A stretch of DNA of 64,000 bases from Vreelandella sulfidaeris (GTDB lineage Bacteria > Pseudomonadota > Gammaproteobacteria > Pseudomonadales > Halomonadaceae): assembly GCA_007182875.1 (NCBI GenBank), contig AP019514.1:868001-932000 (forward strand), written 5' to 3'. Numbering within the stretch: position 1 is the first letter of the stretch; each line of letters starts with the position of its first letter. The position numbers and the translations under genes are program-made. Positions 31,341 to 41,005 of the stretch are shown in pieces. The notes below the pieces were generated by a model. The model had not been told where the DNA came from. It was given only the letters and a program-made list of their open reading frames with translations, and did no database searches.

Positions 31341-31359
31341 AATTGCCAAGCAGGCTGGA

Positions 31360-31770
31360 TTAACGTGGCGGTAACTGCTCGGGCCCAAAGGCGTCGGGCA
31401 GCAGTGTTTGCATGGTGTAGGTTTTCATCAATTCGCCACTACCTGAAAGCACCTGGATTTGGGTTTCTGGCGTCGCAAACTCACGAATTCGCTGGCGGCA
31501 GTCGCCGCAGGGTGTGCAGAGGTGATCGCCAGGGCCCATCACGTAGACCGTCGCCAGTTGGCGCTGCCCGGCAGTGATCATGGCGGAAATGGCTGAGGCC
31601 TCGGCGCAGAGGCCTTTGTAGTGCGCCACCTCCACGTTGGTGCCCGCAAACTGCTGACCATCGGGGGTCACCATCACTGACGCCACCGGGTGTGCTGAGT
31701 AGGGCACATAGGCGTTAGCTCGCGCGCTGAATAACTTCTGAACGATCTCTTCAGATACTTGATCCATCAT
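31360..31770 (-). CDS. cdd: Cytidine deaminase
   Basis: Zinc-dependent deamination of cytidine and deoxycytidine; intact, 136 residues, a typical tetrameric short form. Zinc and catalytic motif: CAEASAI (Cys with Glu) and TPCGDCRQRI (two Cys). Two consecutive ATGs; the second has better spacing from AAAGGA. Last gene of the nucleoside operon, ending before the terminator at 31314-31340, and 53 bp downstream of deoD. Confidence 0.93.
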   Translation of the reverse strand: MMDQVSEEIVQKLFSARANAYVPYSAHPVASVMVTPDGQQFAGTNVEVAHYKGLCAEASAISAMITAGQRQLATVYVMGPGDHLCTPCGDCRQRIREFATPETQIQVLSGSGELMKTYTMQTLLPDAFGPEQLPPR

Positions 31771-31822
31771 TTTTCCTTTGGCTACTTCAACGTGCTCTTT
31801 TCAACGTTCTCGCTTTAACGTT

Positions 31823-32551
31823 CTAGGCGCGGGCAGCGTCGTCGCGCAATACGGTGTCGAGTGCAATCAGCATCATGTCGTCGAAGGTGGTTTGGCGATC
31901 GGCGCTGGAAAGCGAGTCGCCTTTCAGGATGTGATCCGACACGGTGCAGATGGTCATGGCGCGGGCGCCAAATTCGGCGGCGACGCCGTAAAGGCCAGCA
32001 GCTTCCATCTCGACGCCGACAATGCCGTAACGCTTGAGCATTTCAGCCATCTCGGTTTGCGGGTTGTAGAACAAATCCGCTGAGAAGATGTTGCCCACTT
32101 TGACCGGCACGTTTTTGGCCTTGGCGGCGGCAACGGCGTGCTGGGTAAGCTCAAAATCTGCAATGGCGGCGAAGTCGTGGTCGTTAAAGCGCATGCGATT
32201 GACTTTGGAGTCAGTGCTGGCGCCCATGCCAATCACCACATCGCGCACGTTGACGTCGTCGCGTACCGCGCCGCACGAACCCACACGAATCAGCGATTTA
32301 ACGCCGTAGTCGGTGATCAGCTCTTTGGCGTAGATGGAAACCGACGGAATCCCCATGCCGTGGCCCATGACGGAAATCTCGCGGCCTTGATAGGTGCCGG
32401 TATAACCGAACATATTGCGCACATCGTTGACCTGACGAACGTTCTCCAGATAAGTGTCGGCGATGTATTTGGCGCGCAGCGGATCGCCGGGCATCAGTAC
32501 GGTATCAGCGAAATCGCCCATCTCGGCATTAATATGCGGTGTAGCCATCAA
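31823..32551 (-). CDS. deoD: Purine nucleoside phosphorylase, DeoD type
   Basis: Hexameric phosphorylase that splits purine (deoxy)nucleosides into base plus (deoxy)ribose-1-phosphate. Intact, 242 residues. Motifs: [70 protein letters not shown] and [12 protein letters not shown]. It is 27 bp downstream of deoB and co-directional. A perfect AGGAG-type site (AAAGGAGACC) precedes the ATG. Confidence 0.95.
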   Translation of the reverse strand: MMATPHINAEMGDFADTVLMPGDPLRAKYIADTYLENVRQVNDVRNMFGYTGTYQGREISVMGHGMGIPSVSIYAKELITDYGVKSLIRVGSCGAVRDDVNVRDVVIGMGASTDSKVNRMRFNDHDFAAIADFELTQHAVAAAKAKNVPVKVGNIFSADLFYNPQTEMAEMLKRYGIVGVEMEAAGLYGVAAEFGARAMTICTVSDHILKGDSLSSADRQTTFDDMMLIALDTVLRDDAARA

Positions 32552-32577
32552 AGGTCTCCTTTAAGCGGCGCTAGCCT

Positions 32578-33821
32578 TTAAGCAGCGACGGGTAGAAAGC
32601 TTTTGCCATCGGCCATGGCCGAGAGCAGGAAAAAAGTCGGCCAGGGTTTGGCCAATATCGGCAAAGGTGCCGCGCTCGCCCAGCGGGCCGGGGGTAAAGC
32701 CGGGGCCGTGAACCAGAATCGGGATGTACTCGCGGGTGTGCTCGGTGCCGTGCCAGCTGGGGTCGCAGCCGTGGTCAGCCGTCAGAATCAGCAGGTCATC
32801 TTCGCTGAGTGCCGCCAGCAGCTTAGGCAACTTGGCATCGAAATCTTCCAGTGCCGCGGCGTAGCCCGGTATGTCTCGACGGTGACCGTAAACCGAGTCG
32901 AAATCGACAAAGTTGGTCATGATCATGGCGCGCTCGCCGGTGTCGCGGTCGCGGGTTCTTTCAATCTCGTTAAGTGTGGCTTCCATCAGCGCGTCGTGGC
33001 CGCTGGCCTTTACCTTGTGGGTAATGCCGCAGTGGGCGTAGATGTCGGCAATTTTACCAATCGAAACCACTTCGCCACCGGCATCGGCGAGCTTTTGCAG
33101 CACGGTGGATGAGGGCGGCTCGACGCTGTAATCGCGGCGGTTGCCGGTGCGGGCGAAGGTGCTGCTGTCTTCACCGATAAACGGGCGCGCAATGACTCGG
33201 CCGATGTTGTAAGGCGCCAGCAGCTCACGGACGGTTTCGCACAGCGTATAAAGCCGTTCCAGGCCGAAATACTCTTCATGGGCGGCAATCTGGAAAACCG
33301 AGTCCGCCGAGGTATAAACGATCGGCTTGCCCGTGGCTATGTGCTCTTCACCCAGGCGGGCGATGATCTCGGTGCCGGAAGCGTGGCAGTTGCCAATCAC
33401 GCCTGTTAAATCGGCTTCCTGCACAATGGCGTCGAGCAGCTCCAGCGGGAAACTATCGGTTTTATCCAGAAAGTAACCCCAGTCAAAGCGTACCGGGACA
33501 CCAGCGATTTCCCAGTGGCCGGAGGGTGTCTTTGCCGCTGGAAATTTCCTTGGCGTGGGCGTAAGCGCCTTCCAGATCGTCCGGCAGTGCGACGCCTTCG
33601 GCTACGCTGCCCGTGGCATCGCGGTGGGCATGAAACAGCCCCAGCTTGGCCATGTTGGGCAGCTTGAGCGGGCCTGAGCGGTTGGCGTTATCGGCTTCGC
33701 CGCGTGCGCAGGCGGCGGCGATATGGCCCAGGGTATCCGCACCCTCATCGCCGAATGTCGCGGCATCTGGGGCGGCGCCAATCCCAAACGAATCGAGTAC
33801 CAATAAAATCGCGCGGCTCAT
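32578..33821 (-). CDS. deoB: Phosphopentomutase
   Basis: Interconverts (deoxy)ribose 1- and 5-phosphate; about 413 residues (usual 407). Metal-binding alkaline-phosphatase-fold motifs: [46 protein letters not shown] in parts, [14 protein letters not shown] and [21 protein letters not shown] (key residues TADHGCDP and GTEHTRE). Start overlaps deoA stop as ATGA. Breaks near 33520 and, at the 3' end, in a T6 run (32630), after which the expected ending [13 protein letters not shown] stops at 32578. Confidence 0.93.
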
Positions 33822-35171
33822 AAGGCTTCTCCACGGAAAGTGTCTTGTAGCAAGGTGTCAGCGCTAGCAGCACCTTCACCAAGCGTGAATGCTGCACGTA
33901 GCTGTTCGGCGGCGCGCTCGGCAGCGGCTTCACTGCGGGCGTGAACCATGGCGATGGGGCGCTGGCTATCCACGCTTTCGCCAATTTCGACGATGTCGGT
34001 AAAGCCGACGCTGTGATCGACGCTGGCGTCGTTACGCAGGCGGCCACCGCCCAGTTCTACCACGCTCATACCTACGGCGCGGGTATCGATGCGTTGTACG
34101 ATCCCCGATTGCTCGGCATAAACCGGTTTGATTACCTCAGCCTTGGCCAGGTAGTGCTCTGAGCGCTCCATAAAGTCGCTGGGGCCACCCAGTTCGCGCA
34201 CCATACGGGCGAACACTTCGGCCGCTGCGCCGGAGGTTAACGCTTTTCAAGCTGCGTCAGCGCGTCTTCACGCGAGCCTGCGAGTTTGCCCGCCATTAGC
34301 ATTTCCACCGCCAGCTCGCGGGTGACTTGCATCACGCGGCTGTTGGGCCGGTCGCCGCGCAGCAGCGCCAGCGTCTCGACGATTTCCACGGCATTACCGG
34401 CGCAGGGCGCTAGCGGCTGGCTCATGTCGGTTAGCAAGGCAGTCGTGGGCGTGCCCGCTTGGGTGGCCACATTGGCGACACTTTTGGCAAGCTCCTGGGA
34501 TTTTTCCGGCGTCGGCATAAAGGCGCCGCTGCCGACTTTAACGTCCATCACCAGCGCATCCAGGCCAGAGGCTAGCTTCTTACCCAGGATGGAGGCGGTA
34601 ATCAGCGGAATCGATTCCACGGTGGCGGTCACATCACGCACGCCGTAGATGCGCTTGTCGGCAGGTGCCAAATCACCGGTTTGGCCGATAATCGCAACGC
34701 CGGTGGATTTGACCACGTCACGAAAGCGCTCAGGGGCGGGGTAGGGGTCGTAGCCGGGGATCGATTCGAGTTTATCCAGGGTACCACCGGTATGACCTAA
34801 GCCGCGCCCGGAGATCATGGGTACAAAGGCGCCGCAAGCGGCGACCCATGGGCCGAGTACCAGCGAAACCAAGTCACCGACGCCGCCGGTAGAGTGCTTA
34901 TCGACAATCGGGCCGGGCAGGTTGAGATCGCTCCACTGCATTACGTGGCCAGAGTCGCGGGTAGCGGTGGTCAGCGCGACCACTTCTTCACGGCTCATGC
35001 CGTTAAGAAATACCGCCATGGTGAAGGCGCCAATCTGGGCATCGCTGATGCGGTCATCGGCAATGCCTTGCACAAAACCTTTGATTTCATCGAAAGGCAA
35101 TGGCTGACCGTCACGCTTTAGGCGAATCAGCTCCTGGGGAGCAGCGCGTGTTGGGTTGTATTGGCAGACAT
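33818..35171 (-). CDS. deoA: Thymidine phosphorylase
   Basis: Phosphorolysis of thymidine and deoxyuridine; about 450 residues. Motifs: [40 protein letters not shown] in parts (KHSTGGVGD phosphate loop), [39 protein letters not shown] and a C-terminal domain with [17 protein letters not shown]. The start overlaps the deoC stop as TAATG (start 35171). Breaks near 35150 and 34245. Because the upstream deoC is split by an IS, this gene may be transcribed only from the IS or weak internal promoters. Confidence 0.94.
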
Positions 35172-35653
35172 TAGTAACCTCCTTGGCCTTGGGGTGCCGC
35201 GTTGGTGTTGCCGCTCAGCGTCGCTAGTAGGTTGCCCAGCAGGCTGGAAGCGCCAAAGCGGAAGTGCGCAGGCGTCACCCAGCCTGGGCCCATAATATTG
35301 TTGGCCAGGGCCAGATATTCCGCTGCGTCTTCAGCGGTTTTAACGCCACCTGCCGCTTTAAAGCCAACGTCTTTGCCACTGGCCTTGATCGCTTTGAGCA
35401 TAATCTCAGCGGCTTCCAGCGTTGCGTTAACGGCTACTTTACCGGTCGACGTTTTAATAAAATCAGCGCCACCTTCAATGGCAAGTTCGCTGGCGCGTTT
35501 GATCAGCGCAGGCTCTTTGAGTTCGCCGGATTCAATAATCACTTTGAGCAGTGCCTGACCAGCGCAAGCCGCTTTGCACATCTCAACCAGTTCCAGGCCG
35601 GTTTCTTCGTCGCCCGCCATCAGGGGCGCGGTAGGGGAAAACGACATCGACTT

Positions 35654-35662
35654 CATGGGCGC
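35654..35662. repeat. Target-site duplication (left copy)
   Basis: CATGGGCGC, identical to 37043-37051, brackets the IS element and lies inside deoC. Confidence 0.9.
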
Positions 35663-37042
35663 GAGTTATAGTCAAATCTGGTGGATGGCGGTCAGGCGGC
35701 AGTCCTGTCTGACTGATCGGTTACTTGCTCTCCATCCTGGAACCGGACGTTGTTCACGACCAGTTCCAGCTTGCTGAACCCCTTGATGCGCTTCCAGCGC
35801 TTCTCGGCGCTCTGGAGCAGCTTGAAGACCATCGCCAGGGTCGTCGCTCTGGAGCCGCAGTTCCGGCTGCGCTTGCTCCGCAGGCGGACCGTGGCGAAGG
35901 TCGACTCAATCGGGTTGGTGGTGCGGATATGCACCCAGTGCTCTGCCGGGTAGTCGTAGAACGCCAGCAGTTCCTCCCGATCCTTGGCCAGGCACGCCAT
36001 CGCCTTGGGGTACTTGGCCTCGAAGCGTTTCAGCGTGCGATCGAAGGCCTTGTGCGCCTCGTCGCGGGTCTCGGCCATCCAGATGTCATGCAGGTCGGCC
36101 TTGACCTTGGGCTGTACTGACTTTGGCAGCTTGTTCAGCACGTTAGCCGTCTTGTGAACCCAGCAGCGCTGATGGTCGGTCTCCGGGTAAATCTTGCTCA
36201 GGGCCGCCCAGAACCCCATGGCGCCGTCGCCCACCGCCAGCTTGGGAGCCTGGGTCAGGCCGCGTTCTCGCAGGCCTGTCAGCAGGGTCTTCCAGCTGTC
36301 CGCCGACTCGCGGAAGCCGTCCTCGACGGCCACCAACTCCTGCGGCCCTGCTCGGTGACCCCGATGATCACCAGCAGGCACAGGCGGTCATCCATGCGCA
36401 CGTTGCTGTACACCCCGTCGGCCCACCAGTAGACGTAGCGACGGTCTGACAGGTCCCGCTTTCGCCACTCGGTATGCTCGTCCTCCCACTGCTTCTTGAG
36501 CCGTGACACAGTGTTGGCCGACAGACCCTTGGCCTGGTCGCCCAGCAGTGCCGCCAGCGCCTCCTGGTAGTCGCCAGTGGAGATCCCCCTTCAGGTAGAG
36601 CCAAGGGATCAACTCCTCGATGCTGCGGGCTCGCTTCAGATAGGGCGGCAGCAGGCTGCTGTTGAAGCGAGCGCCACCGCCACTGCGGTCACGCACCTTG
36701 GGCACCTGCACGCTGACATCCCCGATCCCGGTCTGGACCGTGCGCTCGGGCAGGTAGCCGTTGCGGACCACGGCCTGGCGTCCATCGTCGAGCCGCTGAT
36801 CGGCATACTGCGCCAGAAAGGTGGCCAACTCGGCCTCGACGGCCTTGGCGATCAGGTCACGGGCACCTTGGCGCAGCAGCTCGTGCAGCGGGTCAGCGAC
36901 CTGGGGTTCTGGTTGTGAAAGAGTCCGGAGGGTAGAATCGGCCATGGCGTATCCACTCGTGTTGGTTGAGATCTTGGTCGTGATCAATCAACAGGATACG
37001 CCACCCTTCCTACCTCCCATACACCAGACTTGAGCTTAACTC
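35663..37042 (-). mobile_element. IS256-family insertion sequence, 1380 bp
   Basis: Terminal inverted repeats start GAGTTATAGTCAAATCTGG at 35663 and GAGTTAAGCTCAAGTCTGG (minus strand) at 37042, about 22 of 26 positions matching. A 9-bp duplication CATGGGCGC flanks it. It carries one transposase gene in the same direction as the deo operon. Length and structure fit the IS256 family (1.3-1.5 kb, 8-9 bp duplication). Confidence 0.92.
35692..36945 (-). CDS. IS256-family transposase (mutator-type DDE)
   Basis: About 415 residues. N-terminus (start 36945 or 36987): [22 protein letters not shown], then [28 protein letters not shown] in parts. DDE-core pieces: [21 protein letters not shown] (first Asp), [21 protein letters not shown] (second Asp, Asp), [17 protein letters not shown] and the Glu in [16 protein letters not shown]. 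Breaks near 36575 and 36340 interrupt the frame; if real, the copy is dead, but indels this common in the window suggest error. Confidence 0.9.
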
Positions 37043-37051
37043 CATGGGCGC
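37043..37051. repeat. Target-site duplication (right copy)
   Basis: CATGGGCGC, identical to 35654-35662. Confidence 0.9.
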
Positions 37052-37458
37052 CGGAGGCAACCGCATCACGCGTTTCACGGGCGGCGGCCATAATGTCGTC
37101 GCCACCGTTGGGGAAATTGGTGACCGTGGCAATCTTCACTTGGTCATTGAGGGTATGAGCGGTCAGTGCACGCTGGGCAGTGACAATAAACTGTGGGTAA
37201 ACACACACCGCGGCAGGCGTGCCAAAGGGGCGTTTTTACCTGCTGACAGAGCGCTTCAATGCTGCTGTCAGTATCGCTATCGTTCAGACTCGTCAGGTCC
37301 ATGAGGGTGAGTGCTTGGCGGGCGGCTTGGACGGTATGGGGGAGGCAGTCGCAGTCATGGAGTTCTCACAAATCAGTAAAAGATAAAAACGGGCACTGCG
37401 GATAAAACCGCAGCGCCCGATGCGCTAAATCGTCATTATTACGCTAAGCATATAAGCG

Positions 37459-38735
37459 CTATGCAGACGCGCCACTCAGCGCAATAAAGAAGCCAGCAAT
37501 AGAGGCCGACATCAAGTTGGAGAGTGTACCGGCCAATACGGCTTTGACACCAAAGCGGGCAATCTCTTTACGGCGAGTCGGTGCAATGCTACCCAAACCG
37601 CCCAACAGAATCGCAATGGAGGAGAGGTTAGCAAAGCCACACAGCGCGAAAGACAGTATCGCCATGGTGTGCGGTGTCATCATCTGACCCGTCGCAGCCA
37701 CCACCTGTTCCCCCATCGATGTAGGGGTGCCAGGTTGATATAGGCGACAAATTCGTTGACCACCAATTTTTGGCCAATGAACGAGCCTGCCAGCGTGGCT
37801 TCTTCCCAGGGTACACCCAACAGGAACGCCAGCGGGGCAAACAGCCAGCCCAAGATCAATTCCAGGCTCAGTGAGTCAAAGCCCACCCAGCCGCCGACGC
37901 CGCCTAAAATGCCGTTGATCAACGCAATCAAGGCGATAAAGGCGAGTAGCATCGCGCCCACATTGGCCGCCAGCATCAAACCTGAGGTGGCGCCAGATGC
38001 CGCAGCGTCCAGCACGTTGGCGGGCTTGTCTTCCTGGGCCTCAATCTCTTCTTCCACCTTGGAAACGCTGTCGCTGTCGGTTACGTCTTGGGTTTCCGGC
38101 ATAATCAGCTTGGCGAACAGTAAGCCCCGGGCGCCGCCATAAAGGAGGCGGCGACTAAATACTCCATAGGAATACCCAGCGCGGCGTAGCCCGCCAATAC
38201 AGAACCCGCCACCGACGCCAAGCCGCCGCACATAACGGCGAATAGCTGTGAAGGCGTCATACGGGCGATAAAGGGGCGCACCACCAATGGCGCTTCGGTT
38301 TGGCCGACGAAGATATTCGCGGTCGCGGAGAGCGATTCAGTCCGTGAGGTACCCAGCGCTTTTGCAGAGCACCACCTAAAATGCGAATCACCCACTGCAT
38401 AATGCCGATGTAGTAGAGCACGGCGATTAACGAGGAGAAGAAGATAATGACCGGCAGCACTTTAATCGCAAAGATAAAGCCGCTGTTCTCCACATCCGCT
38501 AAGCCGCCGAACAGAAAGCCGATACCGTCGTCGGCATATACCAATATTTGGCTAACGCCCGCGGATATGGCTTGTAGCACCGCCTGGCCAAACGGCACAT
38601 AGAGTACAAAGGCACCAATTCCCGCTTGAATAGCAAAGGCGCCTAACACGGTGCGTAGCCGTATAGACTTACGGTCGTAAGAGAAGATCAGGGCGATGGC
38701 CTGACCATACCCACCAAGCTCATAAGGAGTGTCAT
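37459..38735 (-). CDS. nupC: Concentrative nucleoside transporter (NupC/CNT)
   Basis: Inner-membrane nucleoside:cation symporter, about 425 residues. CNT family patterns: [61 protein letters not shown] (in parts), a hydrophilic loop, then [21 protein letters not shown]. Five or more frame breaks (about 38690, 38360, 38140, 37720). The start 38735 has AAGGA seven bases upstream. It lies 36 bp downstream of tsx and 100 bp upstream of deoC, placing uptake and catabolism in one operon. Confidence 0.9.
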
Positions 38736-38771
38736 GTGGGGATCCTTCGAGTCTGCGGGGGTTAACCGCTT

Positions 38772-39617
38772 TTATAGTAAGTTGAGCTTGACGGAGTAGA
38801 TCATCGCATTCTGATAATCGTTGGGGGTGCCCAACTTGTTTTCAGAATAGCGGTACTGAATGCCGGTGGTGATCAAATCGCTTGGGTGCCACCATAGGCT
38901 TAGCGCACCATTGGTGCCCACACTGCCAGCTTTGTCGCCCACGTAGTTCTGTTCCAGATACTCGTCATCGCGACCAAAGGTCTGCTCATGCCAGTTAGTC
39001 ACGCTGAAGTTCTGGTCGAGCGCGGCAAAATCATAACCCGCTACCCAGCCAGCCATAAAGCCATTCATTCCGGTATAGCTGTCACTTTGCACCCGCGCGG
39101 CGCCAATGAACGGCTTGAACCATAAACCGTTATCAAAGGTAGTGCGGTAACCCAGGCCTAAAATTTGATCCTGTTCGCGGCTTTCAAAACCGTAATCCCG
39201 GAAGTCATAAAGGTGCGCATAGATCGACAGCGGGCTGTCACCCAGATAGATGTGCGAGGTTACTTTACCCGCAGTACGGAAGTTGTCTTGACCGCCGCTC
39301 GATTCATCGAATTGATCGTTGGTTGGGTTCTCGAAATCAAAGAAGCCGTAAAACTCACCCCAGCTAAAGCCCGCGCCGCCTTCAATTTCGAGAAACATAA
39401 AGTCGCTTTTCGCCGCGTTGGTAGCAGTGCGTGCTTCGGTGCCGTTCGACCAATCAAGATAGTTGACCGAGACATTGGCAAACGACCATAACCGGTCAAG
39501 AGGGTGAGGCTGAGCGTCATCTGCAAATGCTGGAGTGACGAGGGCGGTACTTGCCAGTAAAGCGCCAGCACTAAGGGTGGCAAGCGATGAAGAGCGAGTG
39601 TGTTTTCGAGCAGTCAT
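38772..39617 (-). CDS. tsx: Nucleoside-specific outer-membrane channel (Tsx family)
   Basis: Intact 281-residue outer-membrane beta-barrel for nucleoside diffusion. Signal peptide (LSAGALLASTALVTPAFA). Barrel strands with alternating aromatics: WSFANVSVNYLDWSNG (N-terminal Tsx hallmark), FMFLEIEGGAGFSWGEFYGFF in parts, GLGYRTTFDNGLWFKPFIGA, and the C-terminal strand IYSVKLNLL (family usually ends in Phe; here Leu). First gene of the deo operon, next to the DeoR operators. Confidence 0.9.
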   Translation of the reverse strand: MTARKHTRSSSLATLSAGALLASTALVTPAFADDAQPHPLDRLWSFANVSVNYLDWSNGTEARTATNAAKSDFMFLEIEGGAGFSWGEFYGFFDFENPTNDQFDESSGGQDNFRTAGKVTSHIYLGDSPLSIYAHLYDFRDYGFESREQDQILGLGYRTTFDNGLWFKPFIGAARVQSDSYTGMNGFMAGWVAGYDFAALDQNFSVTNWHEQTFGRDDEYLEQNYVGDKAGSVGTNGALSLWWHPSDLITTGIQYRYSENKLGTPNDYQNAMIYSVKLNLL

Positions 39618-39693
39618 GTGAGCCTCAACAGGGTTATCGCGTAGCCATTTGCGAGTGGCTATCCGAGGTTAGAGTCGTGCGGGCTGGCGTTAA

Positions 39694-39709
39694 TGTTAAA
39701 ATTATAACA
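39694..39709. promoter_or_regulatory. DeoR operator-like palindrome 1
   Basis: TGTTAAAATTATAACA, a perfect dyad of the same design as the E. coli deoO site TGTTAGAATTCTAACA (14 of 16 identical). It lies upstream of tsx and close to deoR. Confidence 0.75.
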
Positions 39710-39714
39710 TTTAG

Positions 39715-39730
39715 TGTTATTTTTCTAACG
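39715..39730. promoter_or_regulatory. DeoR operator-like palindrome 2
   Basis: TGTTATTTTTCTAACG, 12 of 16 identical to the E. coli deoO site, 21 bp from the centre of the first; two helical turns apart, so the sites lie on one DNA face. Confidence 0.6.
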
Positions 39731-39925
39731 TTGATTTGCAAGCATTGTCACATCAACGCTATTTAAATGTCATATGTCTATCGTAAGCATCAATATTTGC
39801 GCTAGTAGGCGTCGCCACAGTGGAAATCTCGACGCTGCTCGCTCAGCATAGAAATAAAAATTGAAGCAACTGAATGGTCATATTGCGCTCATCACAACAC
39901 GAGGTATTACAAGAGGATGCCCACC

Positions 39926-40676
39926 ATGAATGGCCGTAGCGCGCTGCGCCTTGCCAAACTTCAGGAAGCGCTTGCCAGTGGCGGCACTCTTCATCTGCGT
40001 GATGCCGCAGAGCTATGCGATGTCTCAGAAATGACCATTCGCCGCGACCTCACCACCCAGGCGACAGCCATTAGCCTGTTGGGTGGTCGCTTAGTCATGG
40101 CGAGCTATCCGGGTGTAACGCCGATTTACGATTTAACCGAACAGCAGGCCAGCCACTATCAGGCGAAGTATCGGTTATGCCAGCGTGCACTCGCGTTTAT
40201 CGAAGAGGGCGATACGCTGTTTATTGACTGTGGTTCGACGCTCATTCCCTTGTTGAGTCAGCTCAGTCATTTCCAAGAACTCACGGTGGTCACCTATGCG
40301 CTCAACGTTGCTAATGCTGTCGCAGTACTGCCTAACGTACGCTTAGTGCTATTGGGCTTTTTATGCTGCCTCACAGTCGTTTGGCAGCGATAACATGACC
40401 GCCGCTATCGAACGGTTAGGTATCAATAAAGCGCTGATTTCAGCGGCGGGAGTGGACCTTGAGCGCGGAGTAAGCTGCTTCCACTTCCACGAAGTAGCAC
40501 CTAAACAAGCTGCGATTGCCACGGCGATGCAGCGCTTGTTGGTAGTCGATGCCAGCAAATTTGGTGTGATCCGGCCGGCCTATTTCGCTTCGCTGGACGA
40601 TTTTGATGTGGTAGTCACCGATGATCAGGGCGCACCGCAGCTGTTGGAGGGCACGGTCGAAGTGTGCCTGCGGTGA
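39926..40676 (+). CDS. deoR: DeoR transcriptional repressor of nucleoside genes
   Basis: DeoR-family repressor, about 249 residues (E. coli DeoR 252), which in E. coli responds to deoxyribose 5-phosphate. N-terminal HTH: KLQEALASGGTLHLRDAAEL and SEMTIRRDL. Effector domain: FIEEGDTLFIDCGSTLIPLL, VTYALNVANAVAVLPNVRLVL, ALISAAGVDLERGVSCFHFHE and VVDASKFGVIRPAYF, close to DeoR. Start chosen at 39926 because the alternative at 39917 overlaps the AGAGG ribosome site. One break near 40355, correctable to a continuous YAASQSFGSDNM. Confidence 0.93.
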
Positions 40677-41005
40677 CAGTGGCGTAAGCGTTTTGCCGGT
40701 TGTCTACCCCTGTCAATACCTAGGGTGCGGCAATGCGCCACTTCTTAGATGATCTCGATCAAGAGAAAATACTTTAGTCTTAGCTGATCTAGCAAGCGAG
40801 ACCCGACGCCAATTCCCACTTGGCGGCGCATATTTTTCTCCGGAGCAATGGCGCTCAGTGCACTACGCATGTTCCTGAGCGTATGCTCTATGAGCATGTT
40901 TTGGGAAGAGTATGGGGTGATAGTTAGCTTGCTATTTAGCTGGCTAGTGTTTTATTGAACCCGTTGGTTTTGAAACCGGTTTTAAACCTTAGACGAGATC
41001 ACACC
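40677..41005. other. Intergenic region, deoR to cyoA
   Basis: About 330 bp with no gene. It holds an FNR-like box (40749-40762), a hairpin CGCCAA/TTGGCG (40809-40827), and an ATGCTC-TAT-GAGCAT hairpin near 40885. A promoter for the cyo operon must be here; exact -10/-35 boxes are not clear. Confidence 0.5.
40749..40762. promoter_or_regulatory. FNR/Anr-like box upstream of cyoABCDE
   Basis: ATGATCTCGATCAA matches TTGAT-N4-ATCAA at nine of ten fixed positions. FNR-type repression of cyo is known in related bacteria, so position and partner make sense. Confidence 0.5.

Larger units (their letters stand above)
35171..37358 (-). pseudogene. deoC: Deoxyribose-phosphate aldolase, split by an IS256-family insertion
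   Basis: Would cleave deoxyribose 5-phosphate to glyceraldehyde 3-phosphate and acetaldehyde. N-terminal part (from 37358): [51 protein letters not shown] and ETRDAVASGAH. C-terminal part (from 35656 downwards): [53 protein letters not shown] (Schiff-base Lys), [14 protein letters not shown]. The reading frame of the two parts joins cleanly as GAH|EVD once 1389 bases (IS plus one 9-bp repeat) are removed. Without the IS it would be about 265 residues (E. coli 259). One additional small frame break occurs near 37335. Function is lost as drawn. Confidence 0.92.
39618..39925. promoter_or_regulatory. Divergent deoR/tsx regulatory region
   Basis: About 308 bp, AT-rich in the centre. It holds two DeoR-like operators and a 7-bp inverted repeat (CGTTGAT at 39729-39735 with ATCAACG at 39752-39758). 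No gene within it. Confidence 0.7.

Noticed and set aside
36543-36603. The internal breaks in the IS256 transposase as proof that the element is dead.
   Set aside because: Single-base breaks are spread through nearly all genes here and cannot be used to judge activity.
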